The notes beneath the pieces were generated by a model that worked only from the letters and a program-made list of their open reading frames with translations, made no database searches and was not told where the DNA came from. 64,000 bases of DNA from contig LN554852.1 in assembly GCA_000953735.1 (NCBI GenBank), positions 4,475,846-4,539,845 of the forward strand, given 5' to 3'. Below, in pieces: positions 36,363-45,453 of the stretch. This DNA is from Moritella viscosa. GTDB taxonomy: Bacteria > Pseudomonadota > Gammaproteobacteria > Enterobacterales > Moritellaceae. The position numbers were made by a program, and so were the translations under genes. The number at the start of each line of letters is the position of its first letter. Position 1 is the first letter of the stretch.

Positions 36363-37775
36363 TTAACGATTAAGTAAGGTATACGTGTCCGTGTATTTGG
36401 TTTTATTGTTTTGAACTATATCTGCAGGTGACAATACAACGGAAACCAAATCTGAAACTGCATTTTCATACATGAAAAATGTTTTCAAATCGGCAGTTAA
36501 TGAATCAGCTGATAATACCGCGGTAGTTAGATTAGTCGCACTCGTTGGGTCATCCAAGTTAGTCAATGCAAGGTTTGGAATAATCACATTTTCACCGCTT
36601 GCAACTTCACTATAAATAACATGGTTTAAAGTATTTGTTTTACCTTCAATATCAGTAACATCGATATAATAACTACTTCTTTGTAAACGCGTTAATGTAG
36701 AATCAATACCTCGTGCTTGAAAAACAAAATTGGAAGCAAGGGTATTAATTTCAGAATCGTCATTACGGAGGGTTAGCTCTGTTGGTAGGTTAACGTCTAA
36801 TGAGACAGGTAGTAATTCATCATTGTGTCTGAAGTTCCAATTTGAGGTTGTTCTACCTGTAGCGTTATAGCTCCAATTCGTTTCCGTGTCTACGTAAGCA
36901 AAACCAGTTGTCACGCCCGTAGCCGCAACAAATGTTGCATCAAGCCATGGGTAACTGTAATTACCTCGATTTAATCGTACCGATAATCCAGAGAGCTGCC
37001 CAGTAAGCCTTTGGCCAATCGTCCAATTATGCGTAGGAAAAGCAACACCAGATAAATGCTTTCGATCTCCACCGTCACCTGGTGTTAACGTTGACACAAA
37101 CGCATAATCAACTAAATCTGTTCCACCAAAATAGGCTCGTACTAATACGTCTTCATTACCATACGCACTAACCTTTTTACTCGTAAAAGCAACCGCTGCA
37201 ATCTCACTCTGAGATGAATCATAAGCCCAAGTGCTTGAAGGAATACCATTTGGGGTAACCGAAGCATATCCCGTTTTCATCGTTATTGGAGTTTCTTTAT
37301 AACAAGACGAGTTAACTCCCTGATTTCGCTCTACTGCAATCATAAGGTCACCCAGAAGTGCTTTCTGGATTGATAATACTTTGTAAAACGAATCTGTATC
37401 ACTCGGAGAATCAATAACGGATATATAACCACCATCCGCTACGCTATTTTTAGCAATACTTAATATACCTGCAGTCGTAATTGAAGATGATAAATCTTCG
37501 ACGAAATCGCCATTTTTATCATACATTTTCACAGTGACATCAGTTGCTAATTTTGCGTATGTTTCTTTGCCGCTAGCCTGTCCGCCAACATCAAATAAAG
37601 TACAACGAGCATCACCAGTATTTTCAGCTCGTTCAACTAATTGCACAAACTGAAGTCTATACTTCGTGGTTGGCGTCGAACCAGAGTTACTACTATCACT
37701 GCCACCGCTTCCACCGCTTCCACAGCCTGATAGCAGTAGACTTGCCAACACTGAAGTTATTATTGATTTTCTCAT
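36363..37775 (-). CDS. Uncharacterised large lipoprotein
   Basis: About 470 residues. The signal peptide ends in LLLSGC (Cys near 18), followed by a Gly/Ser linker (GSGGSGGSDSSNSGS). The rest is predicted beta-rich, with no family I recognise. Only four cysteines are seen in all, including the lipidated one. The ATG at 37775 has AAGGA at good spacing; an upstream GTG (37793) is less likely. It probably sits in the outer membrane or at the cell surface. Unusual lineage-specific protein. Confidence 0.75.
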   Translation of the reverse strand: MRKSIITSVLASLLLSGCGSGGSGGSDSSNSGSTPTTKYRLQFVQLVERAENTGDARCTLFDVGGQASGKETYAKLATDVTVKMYDKNGDFVEDLSSSITTAGILSIAKNSVADGGYISVIDSPSDTDSFYKVLSIQKALLGDLMIAVERNQGVNSSCYKETPITMKTGYASVTPNGIPSSTWAYDSSQSEIAAVAFTSKKVSAYGNEDVLVRAYFGGTDLVDYAFVSTLTPGDGGDRKHLSGVAFPTHNWTIGQRLTGQLSGLSVRLNRGNYSYPWLDATFVAATGVTTGFAYVDTETNWSYNATGRTTSNWNFRHNDELLPVSLDVNLPTELTLRNDDSEINTLASNFVFQARGIDSTLTRLQRSSYYIDVTDIEGKTNTLNHVIYSEVASGENVIIPNLALTNLDDPTSATNLTTAVLSADSLTADLKTFFMYENAVSDLVSVVLSPADIVQNNKTKYTDTYTLLNR

Positions 37776-37914
37776 TTTCGATTCCTTGATCACACCGTCA
37801 AAATATTGGTCATTTCATTTTAAATGCAATAATCAGGCCAACTAAAATATTAACGGAGATCAGATATTGAGGTCTATTGATATTGATTAATTCAGGAATA
37901 AAATGCTGTATTGA

Positions 37915-37950
37915 AAACAACAAAACCCCAGCAAGCTGAGGTTTAAGTGT
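37915..37950 (-). terminator. Terminator of the cache protein gene
   Basis: AACCCCAGC-AA-GCTGAGGTTT hairpin with a T-rich run on the minus strand, 30-60 bases after the stop. Confidence 0.7.
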
Positions 37951-37980
37951 GTTACAAAAACATAAATAAAACGAAAGTGA

Positions 37981-38559
37981 TTAGTTAGAAGTCAGTATAT
38001 TGAGAATAGACTTATCAACATCGTTAATATACATCCCCTCACCATAGACCCAACCCCAAGGAGAAAAATACTTAGAGTAGGAAATTTTTTCCTGCTCTTC
38101 ATGTGAAACTTTAGAATAAGCATAATAATGAGAATAACCCCCATTAGCTCTCGTTATCACTTCGGTATGTAAAAGCTGATAGAGCTTTACACCTTTAATA
38201 TCCTTTACCTCTTTGACATTCTGATTACGCAAGACAGAACGGTTAATGGATTCAAGTAAGGTATAATCATCCTTAAACACAAAAATGTAATTATCATTGT
38301 CTTTATTGATTTGATGTATTCGCTTAATCGCCTGCGATTGAGCGTCTAATAATGCTAATTTACCATCAAGATATTGCTGATAATAATCGTTAATAATTGA
38401 ACCAATGAAATTAATGCGGGGTACTAATGCACATAGACGCTGATCGATGACATTATTTCGAATATATAAAAAATAATTGATACTAAATATAATAAATAGC
38501 GCAGATAGACTGCCTGCTATTAATAATAATTTTTTTTCTAGTGATACTTTTTTTAACAT
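37981..38559 (-). CDS. Stand-alone single-cache sensor protein
   Basis: 192 residues. An N-terminal membrane helix (LLLIAGSLSALFIIFSINYFL) is followed by a periplasmic sCache-type domain with the usual DNYIFVFKDDYTLL, GYSHYYAYSK, and KISYSKYFSPWGWVYGEGMY motifs. Cache domains normally sit in chemoreceptors or kinases, but this protein stops just after the domain, with a terminator behind it and no continuing frame. It would bind a ligand without its own output; a partner must be inferred. Confidence 0.8.
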   Translation of the reverse strand: MLKKVSLEKKLLLIAGSLSALFIIFSINYFLYIRNNVIDQRLCALVPRINFIGSIINDYYQQYLDGKLALLDAQSQAIKRIHQINKDNDNYIFVFKDDYTLLESINRSVLRNQNVKEVKDIKGVKLYQLLHTEVITRANGGYSHYYAYSKVSHEEQEKISYSKYFSPWGWVYGEGMYINDVDKSILNILTSN

Positions 38560-38774
38560 TAATGAACTTAATGAACATTCACATCCCTATTAGTTCAATC
38601 CTCTGTCGATGATAGTGACATAATCATACAGGACAAATATATAAAGAGTAAAGAAAGATGTGAATGATCCACAAACCTTTATATAACAGTGCATTACTTA
38701 ACATGACAATACGTTTCATATAACTTGCGTTATGCTTTAAATAACTATTTATTACCCACCTATTCTTCATAAAG

Positions 38775-38807
38775 CTGTCATGAAAATCCACAAAAACTGT
38801 CATAAAA
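38775..38807 (+). promoter_or_regulatory. Pho box (PhoB site) upstream of the importer operon
   Basis: CTGTCAT at 38775-38781 and again at 38797-38803, 22 bases apart, with ATCCACA in the middle at 11-base phase and A-rich spacers. This is the 11-base direct repeat pattern of PhoB sites. A -10-like TAACAT lies about 10 bases downstream, where a Pho-activated promoter should have it. Confidence 0.75.
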
Positions 38808-38855
38808 AAGGCATAACATACACAACGAACTCACCTGTCTAGGAAGATAGAGATA

Positions 38856-39905
38856 ATGAAAACGTTGCTAACCAGTACTACATTAATCGCAAGTTTGATG
38901 ATAACGGCCGTTAATGCTAATGACAATCTTGATTCAATTATTGTCGCTGCAAAAAAAGAAGGTGCCGTATACAGTGTCGGTATGCCAGATAGCTGGGCGA
39001 ACTGGAAAGATACTTGGGTTGATCTGAGTAATATCTATGGCTTAAAACACCAAGATACTGATATGAGTTCAGCACAAGAAGTGGCTAAATTTGCAGCCGA
39101 AAAACACAATGCAACCGCAGATATCGGTGACGTTGGTTTTGCTTTTGCACGTGTAGCAGTAAAACAAGGCGTAACACAAGCATATAAACCAAGTACCTGG
39201 GACAGCGTTCCAAATTGGGCCAAAGACAAAGACGGCCACTGGGCACTTGCTTATACTGGTACCATCTCATTTATCTCGAATAATAATTTAGTCAAAAACC
39301 CGCCAAAATCATGGGACGATATTCTCAAAGGCGATTATAGAGTCACAGTGGGTGATGTGGGCATCGCATCACAAGCAAATAATGCAGTGCTTGCTGCTGC
39401 CTTTTCCCAAGGTGGTAGCGAAAAAAATCTGAAACCAGCGATTAAATTTTTCGCTGAATTGGCAAAACAAGGTCGCCTATCACTGAATGATCCCGGTTTA
39501 ACGAATCTTGAAAAAGGCGAAGTTGAAGTCGCTATCCTTTGGGACTTTAATGCCCTTAACTATCGTGATCAAATTGATCGTAGCCGTTTCACCGTATCGA
39601 TTCCACAAGATGGTTCGGTTATCTCTGGTTACACCACCATCATTAATAAATATGCCCAAAACCCAAATGCGGCAAAACTGGCGCGTGAATACATCTTTAG
39701 TGATCAAGGCCAAATCAATTTAGCTAAAGGTTACGCACGTCCAATTCGTGACGATGTTAGCTTACCAGCGTCAGTCCAAGCAAAGTTATTACCGACTGAG
39801 CAATATAGCAATGTACACCCGGTAACAGATTTTAAAGCATGGGAAAAAAGCACACGCAAACTACCACGTCAGTGGCAAGAAAACGTACTGCTCCATATTA
39901 AATAG
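38856..39905 (+). CDS. ABC transporter periplasmic binding protein (family 1 type)
   Basis: 349 residues with a signal peptide ending at VNA. It resembles iron/polyamine/phosphonate-type binding proteins: LDSIIVAAKKEGAVYSVGMP near the start, then a typical ADIGDVGFAFARVAVKQGV hinge region, and ISGYTTIINKYAQNPNAAKL. First gene of a six-gene operon behind a Pho box. The ligand is most likely a phosphorus compound, inferred from the enzymes encoded downstream. Confidence 0.88.
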   Translation: MKTLLTSTTLIASLMITAVNANDNLDSIIVAAKKEGAVYSVGMPDSWANWKDTWVDLSNIYGLKHQDTDMSSAQEVAKFAAEKHNATADIGDVGFAFARVAVKQGVTQAYKPSTWDSVPNWAKDKDGHWALAYTGTISFISNNNLVKNPPKSWDDILKGDYRVTVGDVGIASQANNAVLAAAFSQGGSEKNLKPAIKFFAELAKQGRLSLNDPGLTNLEKGEVEVAILWDFNALNYRDQIDRSRFTVSIPQDGSVISGYTTIINKYAQNPNAAKLAREYIFSDQGQINLAKGYARPIRDDVSLPASVQAKLLPTEQYSNVHPVTDFKAWEKSTRKLPRQWQENVLLHIK

Positions 39906-39936
39906 CAAAAAAGTCATATCAAATAACGAGAATTGA

Positions 39937-40806
39937 ATGAACAATAAAGTCATACTTGTTGTTCTCGATGGTCTTAATCATCAAGTAGCCCGTGAGTGCA
40001 TGGGTTACTTGAATGCATTAATCGAACAAGATCGAGCGACACTTTATCCGATTATCAGTGAACTACCATCCATGTCACGCCCGCTGTACGAATGTTTATT
40101 AACGGGCGTAACACCAGCACAAAGTGGCATAGTCAATAATGATATTGTTCGTCTGTCCCACCATAGCAGTATATTTAGTTTAGCTAAAAAAGCCTCTCTC
40201 ACCACTGCTGCTGCCGCTTACCATTGGATGAGCGAATTATATAATATCGCACCTTACAATGCCGTGCGCGATCGATTTACCCAAGATCCAAGTTTAAATA
40301 TTCAACATGGTTGCTTCTATCACTTGGATCATTACCCTGATGAAATGTTGTTTTTGGACGCAGAACATCTACGCCAACAGCACCAGCCTGATTTCTTACT
40401 GATCCACCCGATGAACATCGATGATACAGGGCATAAATTTGGATTGGACTCGAGCCAATACCGTAATTCAGCCCGTCGGGTAGATATCATTTTGTCTAAC
40501 TATATGGATATTTGGTTACAAGCGGGCTATCAAACCATGATTACCAGTGATCATGGCATGAACAATGATAAATCACATGGCGGCATATTACCTGAAGAAC
40601 GCGCGGTGCCTTTGTTTGTAATCGGTGAACATTTTAGCCACCAGCCTACGACAATGAAACAAACAGATATTTGCGGTAACGTTTGCCAATTATTGGGATT
40701 AACCGACCATGACAAATCCTACAATCAGGATCTATTAATCAAAAAACCTGAGCTATTAATCAACCAATCTAGCTCGCTTAATCAAACAGTCCAAGAGTGT
40801 AAATAA
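39937..40806 (+). CDS. Alkaline-phosphatase-superfamily phosphodiesterase/pyrophosphatase-like enzyme
   Basis: 289 residues without signal peptide, so cytoplasmic. Metal-site motifs of the nucleotide pyrophosphatase/phosphodiesterase group are present: VVLDGLN (Asp), LPSMSRPLYECLLTGV (nucleophile Ser/Thr region), HPMNIDDTGHKFG (Asp/His), ITSDHGMNND (Asp-His) and SHGG (His). It should hydrolyse the imported phosphodiester or phosphonate. It lies between the binding protein and permease genes (31 and 4 bases away), so it is an integral part of the operon. Confidence 0.82.
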   Translation: MNNKVILVVLDGLNHQVARECMGYLNALIEQDRATLYPIISELPSMSRPLYECLLTGVTPAQSGIVNNDIVRLSHHSSIFSLAKKASLTTAAAAYHWMSELYNIAPYNAVRDRFTQDPSLNIQHGCFYHLDHYPDEMLFLDAEHLRQQHQPDFLLIHPMNIDDTGHKFGLDSSQYRNSARRVDIILSNYMDIWLQAGYQTMITSDHGMNNDKSHGGILPEERAVPLFVIGEHFSHQPTTMKQTDICGNVCQLLGLTDHDKSYNQDLLIKKPELLINQSSSLNQTVQECK

Positions 40807-40810
40807 ACCT

Positions 40811-41704
40811 ATGAACACTGTTTCGGCCCCAGTTACACAAGTAGCAACCACAAAGCCAAACCATAAGCGTTTGGCATTAACGAAGTTCAAACCTGCATTA
40901 ATCTTGCTGCCGTTTGCACTATTATTTTTTATGTTCCAAATAGCCCCGATGTTATGGGTACTGGTTAACAGTTTCATTTATGAAGAAGCATTCAGCGTCG
41001 AGAATTATCAAGAGATTTTTGACTCGGCGTTTATCTTACAAGGATTTACCAACAGTCTCTGGTTATCCATTACGTCTAGCTTGGTGGCTATTACCATTGC
41101 CGCGTGCTTCGTGTCATCACTGCGCCGCTTTGATTCAGGGTTACGCGATTGGATCATTTCGTTTACCAATATGGCCGCTAACTTTAGCGGTGTTCCCCTA
41201 GCCTTTGCATTTATTATTATTCTTGGTTTTAACGGGGCACTAACATTACTGCTGAAAAGATACGGCATCATTGACGATTTTAATTTATATGGTCAATGGG
41301 GACTGCTGGCCATTTATATCTACTTTCAAGTACCTCTCGCGGTACTACTGCTGTACCCGGCATTTGATGCGTTAAGTGACGATTGGCAAGCCGCATCCGC
41401 ATTACTGGGCGCGAAAACATGGCAGTTCTGGCGTTACATTGCCCTGCCAGTATTATCTCCAGCCTTACTCGGTACTTTTATTATTTTGATTGCTAATGCT
41501 ATGGGAGCGTACGCCAGTGTTTATGCGTTAACGACGGGTAACTACAATGTCATCACAGTACGTATTGCCAGTTTAGTGTCGGGGGATATTTTTCTGGAAC
41601 CAAATCTAGCCGCCGCGATTTCAGTTTTACTCATCTTATTACTGGCGTTTATTACCATCATTAACCAACTGCTTATTGGCCGGAGTTATCATGCAAAACG
41701 TTAA
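40811..41704 (+). CDS. ABC transporter permease 1
   Basis: 297 residues with six membrane helices (first at about 30-50, FALLFFMFQIAPMLWVLVNS). The EAA loop for contact with the ATPase is DDWQAASALLGAKTWQFWRY. Binding-protein-dependent transport family. It overlaps the next permease gene by 14 bases. Confidence 0.9.
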   Translation: MNTVSAPVTQVATTKPNHKRLALTKFKPALILLPFALLFFMFQIAPMLWVLVNSFIYEEAFSVENYQEIFDSAFILQGFTNSLWLSITSSLVAITIAACFVSSLRRFDSGLRDWIISFTNMAANFSGVPLAFAFIIILGFNGALTLLLKRYGIIDDFNLYGQWGLLAIYIYFQVPLAVLLLYPAFDALSDDWQAASALLGAKTWQFWRYIALPVLSPALLGTFIILIANAMGAYASVYALTTGNYNVITVRIASLVSGDIFLEPNLAAAISVLLILLLAFITIINQLLIGRSYHAKR

Positions 41705-42482
41705 TTCTTCGTCGTTACATAAATTTATTGTCTATGGTACGGTGACATTATTATTCATCCCGATACTAGCAACGTTTATTTATTCTATTTCCTCTAGCTG
41801 GGGCGCAACGATTGTACCCGATGGTTTCACTACCGGTTGGTATAGCCAGTTATGGCAAGACCCGCGCTTTATTGCTGCATTTGGTCGTTCACTGTTTATC
41901 TGCATTAGCGCATTGATATTAAGTAGTGTGTTGATCATTCCAGCCATCTTTGTGGTGTTTTATTATTTTCCTAAATTAAATGGGCTGATGAATGTACTGA
42001 TCTTATTACCCTTTGCCGTACCGCCAGTGGTATCGTCCGTGGGTTTACTGCAAATATATGCCGATAGTTCAATGCAGATTGTTGGTACGCCATGGATCTT
42101 AATCGGTACTTACTTCACTATTGCGCTGCCATTTATGTATCGCGCCATCGCTAACAGTTTTGAAGCGATTCATTTGGCGGATCTGATGGATGCAGCACAC
42201 TTACTTGGTGCAAGTTCGGCACAAGCATTCTTTATGGTTATTTTACCTAATTTGAAGAAAGGGTTATTTGCCTCACTGTTTTTATCTTTCTCGTTCTTAT
42301 TAGGTGAATTCGTATTTTCGAATATTTTGGTGGGTACACGTTATGAAACCCTGCAAATCTATTTATATAACATGCGCCAAACCAGTGGTCACTTCACCTC
42401 CCCATTAGTGATGACTTACTTTGCCTTTATCTTTCTTTTCACTTGGTTGGCCAGCCGTATTAGCCGAGGAGCACCATCATGA
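41691..42482 (+). CDS. ABC transporter permease 2
   Basis: 263 residues, six membrane helices (first VYGTVTLLFIPILATFIYSI). The EAA loop is ADLMDAAHLLGASSAQAFFM. The start at 41691 has GGAG in front; a GTG/ATG further upstream is less likely. It overlaps the ATPase gene by 4 bases. Forms the channel with permease 1. Confidence 0.9.
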   Translation: MQNVNSSSLHKFIVYGTVTLLFIPILATFIYSISSSWGATIVPDGFTTGWYSQLWQDPRFIAAFGRSLFICISALILSSVLIIPAIFVVFYYFPKLNGLMNVLILLPFAVPPVVSSVGLLQIYADSSMQIVGTPWILIGTYFTIALPFMYRAIANSFEAIHLADLMDAAHLLGASSAQAFFMVILPNLKKGLFASLFLSFSFLLGEFVFSNILVGTRYETLQIYLYNMRQTSGHFTSPLVMTYFAFIFLFTWLASRISRGAPS

Positions 42483-43495
42483 GTTTTGTTACTGTAAAAA
42501 ATCTACAAAAAAGCTTTGGTAGTAATACCGTATTTTCAGATATTAACTTCAGTATCAAGCAAGGTGAATTTGTTACCTTACTCGGCCCCAGTGGTTGTGG
42601 TAAATCAACTTTGTTACGCAGCCTTGCTGGTCTAAATAACGTCGAAGCAGGCGAAATATGGGTGGGAGACCAAAATATTACCCATTTAGCCCCACAAAAA
42701 AGAGACATCGGCATGGTGTTTCAATCTTATGCTTTATTTCCAAATATGACGGTAGCAAATAACATTGCCTTCGGTTTAAAAATGAAAAAACTGAGCAAAA
42801 ATGAAATAAGCAAACAAGTGGCTCGGGTGATTGAATTAGTCGAGCTAAAAGGCAAAGAACACCAGCATCCACATCAATTATCTGGCGGTCAAAAACAGCG
42901 AGTCACACTGGCGAGAGCATTAGTGGTACAACCAAAAATATTACTGCTTGATGAACCACTGTCAGCCTTAGATGCCCGTATTCGTAAACATTTACGTCAA
43001 CAAATCTGTGATATTCAAAAAGAACTTAATCTAACCACTGTGTTTGTTACCCATGATCAAGAAGAAGCCATGACCATGTCTGATCGTATCTTTTTAATGA
43101 ATGAAGGTGCTATTGTACAACAAGGCAGTGCGGAGAAAATTTATACCCAGCCACATAATGAATTTGTGGCCGGATTCATGGGTCATTATAATTTATTATC
43201 GACCCAGCAAGCCCAAGATGTGCTTAATATACAAATCAATGGCAAACTGGCGATCCGTCCGGAATCCATTTATGTACGTGAAGCGGGTCGAACTTACGGT
43301 GAGCATATTTCCGCGCCGACTCAGGGCATCATTAAAAACCATCAATTATTGGGAAATGTGATCCGCTATCAAGTAACAGTAAAAGGTTGTGATATTACTG
43401 TCGATTTACTCAACCGTTCATCAGAGCGATTATTCAAGACGGGCTCGCAGCTCGAGTTACTGTTTAATTTAAATGAATTACAACAAGTAAGTTAA
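42479..43495 (+). CDS. ABC transporter ATPase
   Basis: 338 residues. Walker A GPSGCGKST, signature LSGGQKQRV, Walker B ILLLDEPLSALDA and the switch His in VTHDQEEA are complete. A C-terminal TOBE-like extension (about 240-338) is present. PotA/FbpC/PhnT-type ATPase driving import. It follows permease 2 with a 4-base overlap. Confidence 0.93.
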   Translation: MSFVTVKNLQKSFGSNTVFSDINFSIKQGEFVTLLGPSGCGKSTLLRSLAGLNNVEAGEIWVGDQNITHLAPQKRDIGMVFQSYALFPNMTVANNIAFGLKMKKLSKNEISKQVARVIELVELKGKEHQHPHQLSGGQKQRVTLARALVVQPKILLLDEPLSALDARIRKHLRQQICDIQKELNLTTVFVTHDQEEAMTMSDRIFLMNEGAIVQQGSAEKIYTQPHNEFVAGFMGHYNLLSTQQAQDVLNIQINGKLAIRPESIYVREAGRTYGEHISAPTQGIIKNHQLLGNVIRYQVTVKGCDITVDLLNRSSERLFKTGSQLELLFNLNELQQVS

Positions 43496-43508
43496 GGGAA
43501 TGAATACC

Positions 43509-44183
43509 ATGAGCCAAGCATTATATATTTTTGATCTTGATGAAACCCTAATTGGTGCGGATAGCTCTGTATTGTGGCACCAATTTTTGGTCAAAAAAGG
43601 AATTATCACCGATCCAACATTTCTAATTGAAGATCAGCGTTTAATGACGCAGTATTCCGCAGGTCAATTGGATATGCCGACCTATCTCGACTTTGCAATA
43701 GCACCGCTTGCGAAACTTCCTAAAGAACAAGTCGATAGTTTGGTGGATGAATGTGTAGAAAAATATATTATGCCAACCGTATTTCCACAAGCCCTGCAAC
43801 TCTTAGCACAGCTTAAGCAAGATAATATTACCACGGTATTAATATCAGCAACAGTCAGCTTTATTGTCAAAAAAGTAGCCAAAAAACTCGGCATCGAACA
43901 GGCGATGGGTATCGATCTGTTAATTGAAAATGGCCATTATTCAGCGAACGTACTCGGCGTTGCCAGCTACCGAGAAGGAAAAGTAACACGCTTAGAGTCT
44001 TGGTTAGCAGAACAAACCGAGAGCTTTGCTGATCTCTATTTTTATACTGATTCAATTAACGATCTGCCTTTATGTCTATTCAGTCAATACCCGCATGTTG
44101 TTAACCCTTGCCCGCAATTGGCCCGGTATGCTGAAACACAGCACTGGCCGCAATTGACTTGGTCACCGTTAATTAAGAAATAA
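43509..44183 (+). CDS. HAD-superfamily phosphatase (SerB-like, subclass IB)
   Basis: 224 residues. Motif I is FDLDETLIGADSS, motif II LISATVSFI, and the last Asp pair is in YTDSINDLPLC. The helical cap between motifs I and II marks subclass IB, which includes phosphoserine phosphatase. Here it may strip phosphate from the product of the phosphodiesterase. The ATG at 43509 has a better-spaced ribosome-binding site than the one at 43500. Last gene of the operon; a terminator follows. Confidence 0.85.
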   Translation: MSQALYIFDLDETLIGADSSVLWHQFLVKKGIITDPTFLIEDQRLMTQYSAGQLDMPTYLDFAIAPLAKLPKEQVDSLVDECVEKYIMPTVFPQALQLLAQLKQDNITTVLISATVSFIVKKVAKKLGIEQAMGIDLLIENGHYSANVLGVASYREGKVTRLESWLAEQTESFADLYFYTDSINDLPLCLFSQYPHVVNPCPQLARYAETQHWPQLTWSPLIKK

Positions 44184-44245
44184 CAACGATCTTAGTCACA
44201 GCACAAGCTTTCATAAATAGCGCATATTCGCACTTATATTGATCG

Positions 44246-44288
44246 CACAAAAAAGCCTGACTATTCACACAGTCAGGCTTTTTTCGTA
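44246..44288. terminator. Bidirectional terminator between HAD and desaturase genes
   Basis: AAAAAAGCCTGACT / AGTCAGGCTTTTTT inverted repeat, perfect over 14 bases with an 8-base loop. Confidence 0.92.
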
Positions 44289-44336
44289 TTTATTAATTGC
44301 CATTTAACTAGCCAGTATCACTGACCTTAATAAGCG

Positions 44337-45443
44337 TTAAAAGCGAGGGTAAAGTGCCGTGTTCTTACCCGTGACTTTACCGAATGGGAATGAGAAATAA
44401 ATAACCCGTTGTACTACCGATGCATACTGGCTAAAGAAACTCCCCGTATTGTAAGCAATCCCGTATTTAGCTGCGATCACTTGCACTTCTTTCGACATAG
44501 CCACATAACGATGTGCAGGCACTTCAGGAAATAAATGATGCTCTACCTGGCAGCTCAAATGACCCGTTAAAATATGGAACCATCTAGGCCCAGTTAAGTT
44601 TGCCGAACCTAAAATTTGACGATAATACCAATGGCCACGAGATTCATCCTCACATTCTTTTTCCGTAAAAGTATATACTTCAGTAGGAAAGTGCCCGCAG
44701 AAAATAATCGTTGAGGTCCAAAAGTTACGCAATAAATTAGCGCATAGATTACCTAACAGTACCATCACGAAAAGCGGTCCGGCTAAGATTGGAAAGATCA
44801 CGTAATCTTTTAAAATTTGGCGCGTTGATTTACTGTAAAATACTTGCTTTAAACGTTCGATATCAACATGTGACGCACGGCCTTCTTTTCTCTTACCAAA
44901 GAATACTCGTTCACCCGCCATCTCGTGAAAAGCGATCCCCCACTGAAATAAAGTACTTAATATAAGGTACGTACCGAACTGCCATAAATTTCGTAAACGC
45001 CAAGAAAAATCATCACTTAAGCGTAATAACCCGTAACCAAAGTCACGATCCTTACCAATTATATTAGTGTAAGTATGATGTTCGTAATTATGCACTCGCT
45101 TCCACGATTCCGAACTACAGGCATTATCCCATTCAAATGTTTGGGAGTTAACCGTTGGATCGTTCATCCAATCATATTGACCGTGCAGGACATTATGACC
45201 AATTTCCATGTTATCTAAGATCTTAGATGCGCTTAATAGCAGTACACCAACCCCCCAGAAGTATAACGACATAAAACCCAGTACAATACTAATTCGCCCT
45301 GCAATTTCTAACGTTCGTTGTAAACGAATAATTTTCTTAATATACCGTTCATCAACACTGCCTACTTCTTTCATAGCCCTTTCTTTCACAGCATCAAGGT
45401 CTATCGCCAGTCGTTCTAACTGCTGTTCATTTAACTTTGCCAT
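44337..45443 (-). CDS. Membrane fatty acid desaturase
   Basis: 368 residues with the three His boxes of acyl desaturases: HNVLHGQYD, HNYEHH and QVEHH, spaced by membrane helices (about 52-72, and two around 165-215). It inserts a double bond in acyl chains at the inner membrane. The neighbouring reductase would feed electrons to its di-iron centre, as in other desaturase/reductase pairs. Probably a cold- or fluidity-related enzyme; which carbon is attacked cannot be told. Confidence 0.92.
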   Translation of the reverse strand: MAKLNEQQLERLAIDLDAVKERAMKEVGSVDERYIKKIIRLQRTLEIAGRISIVLGFMSLYFWGVGVLLLSASKILDNMEIGHNVLHGQYDWMNDPTVNSQTFEWDNACSSESWKRVHNYEHHTYTNIIGKDRDFGYGLLRLSDDFSWRLRNLWQFGTYLILSTLFQWGIAFHEMAGERVFFGKRKEGRASHVDIERLKQVFYSKSTRQILKDYVIFPILAGPLFVMVLLGNLCANLLRNFWTSTIIFCGHFPTEVYTFTEKECEDESRGHWYYRQILGSANLTGPRWFHILTGHLSCQVEHHLFPEVPAHRYVAMSKEVQVIAAKYGIAYNTGSFFSQYASVVQRVIYFSFPFGKVTGKNTALYPRF

Positions 45444-45453
45444 TACGCTCTCC

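Noticed and set aside
38856-44183. Iron(III) ABC transporter
   Set aside because: The binding protein resembles that superfamily, but the Pho box and two phosphatase-type enzymes in the operon point to a phosphorus compound.
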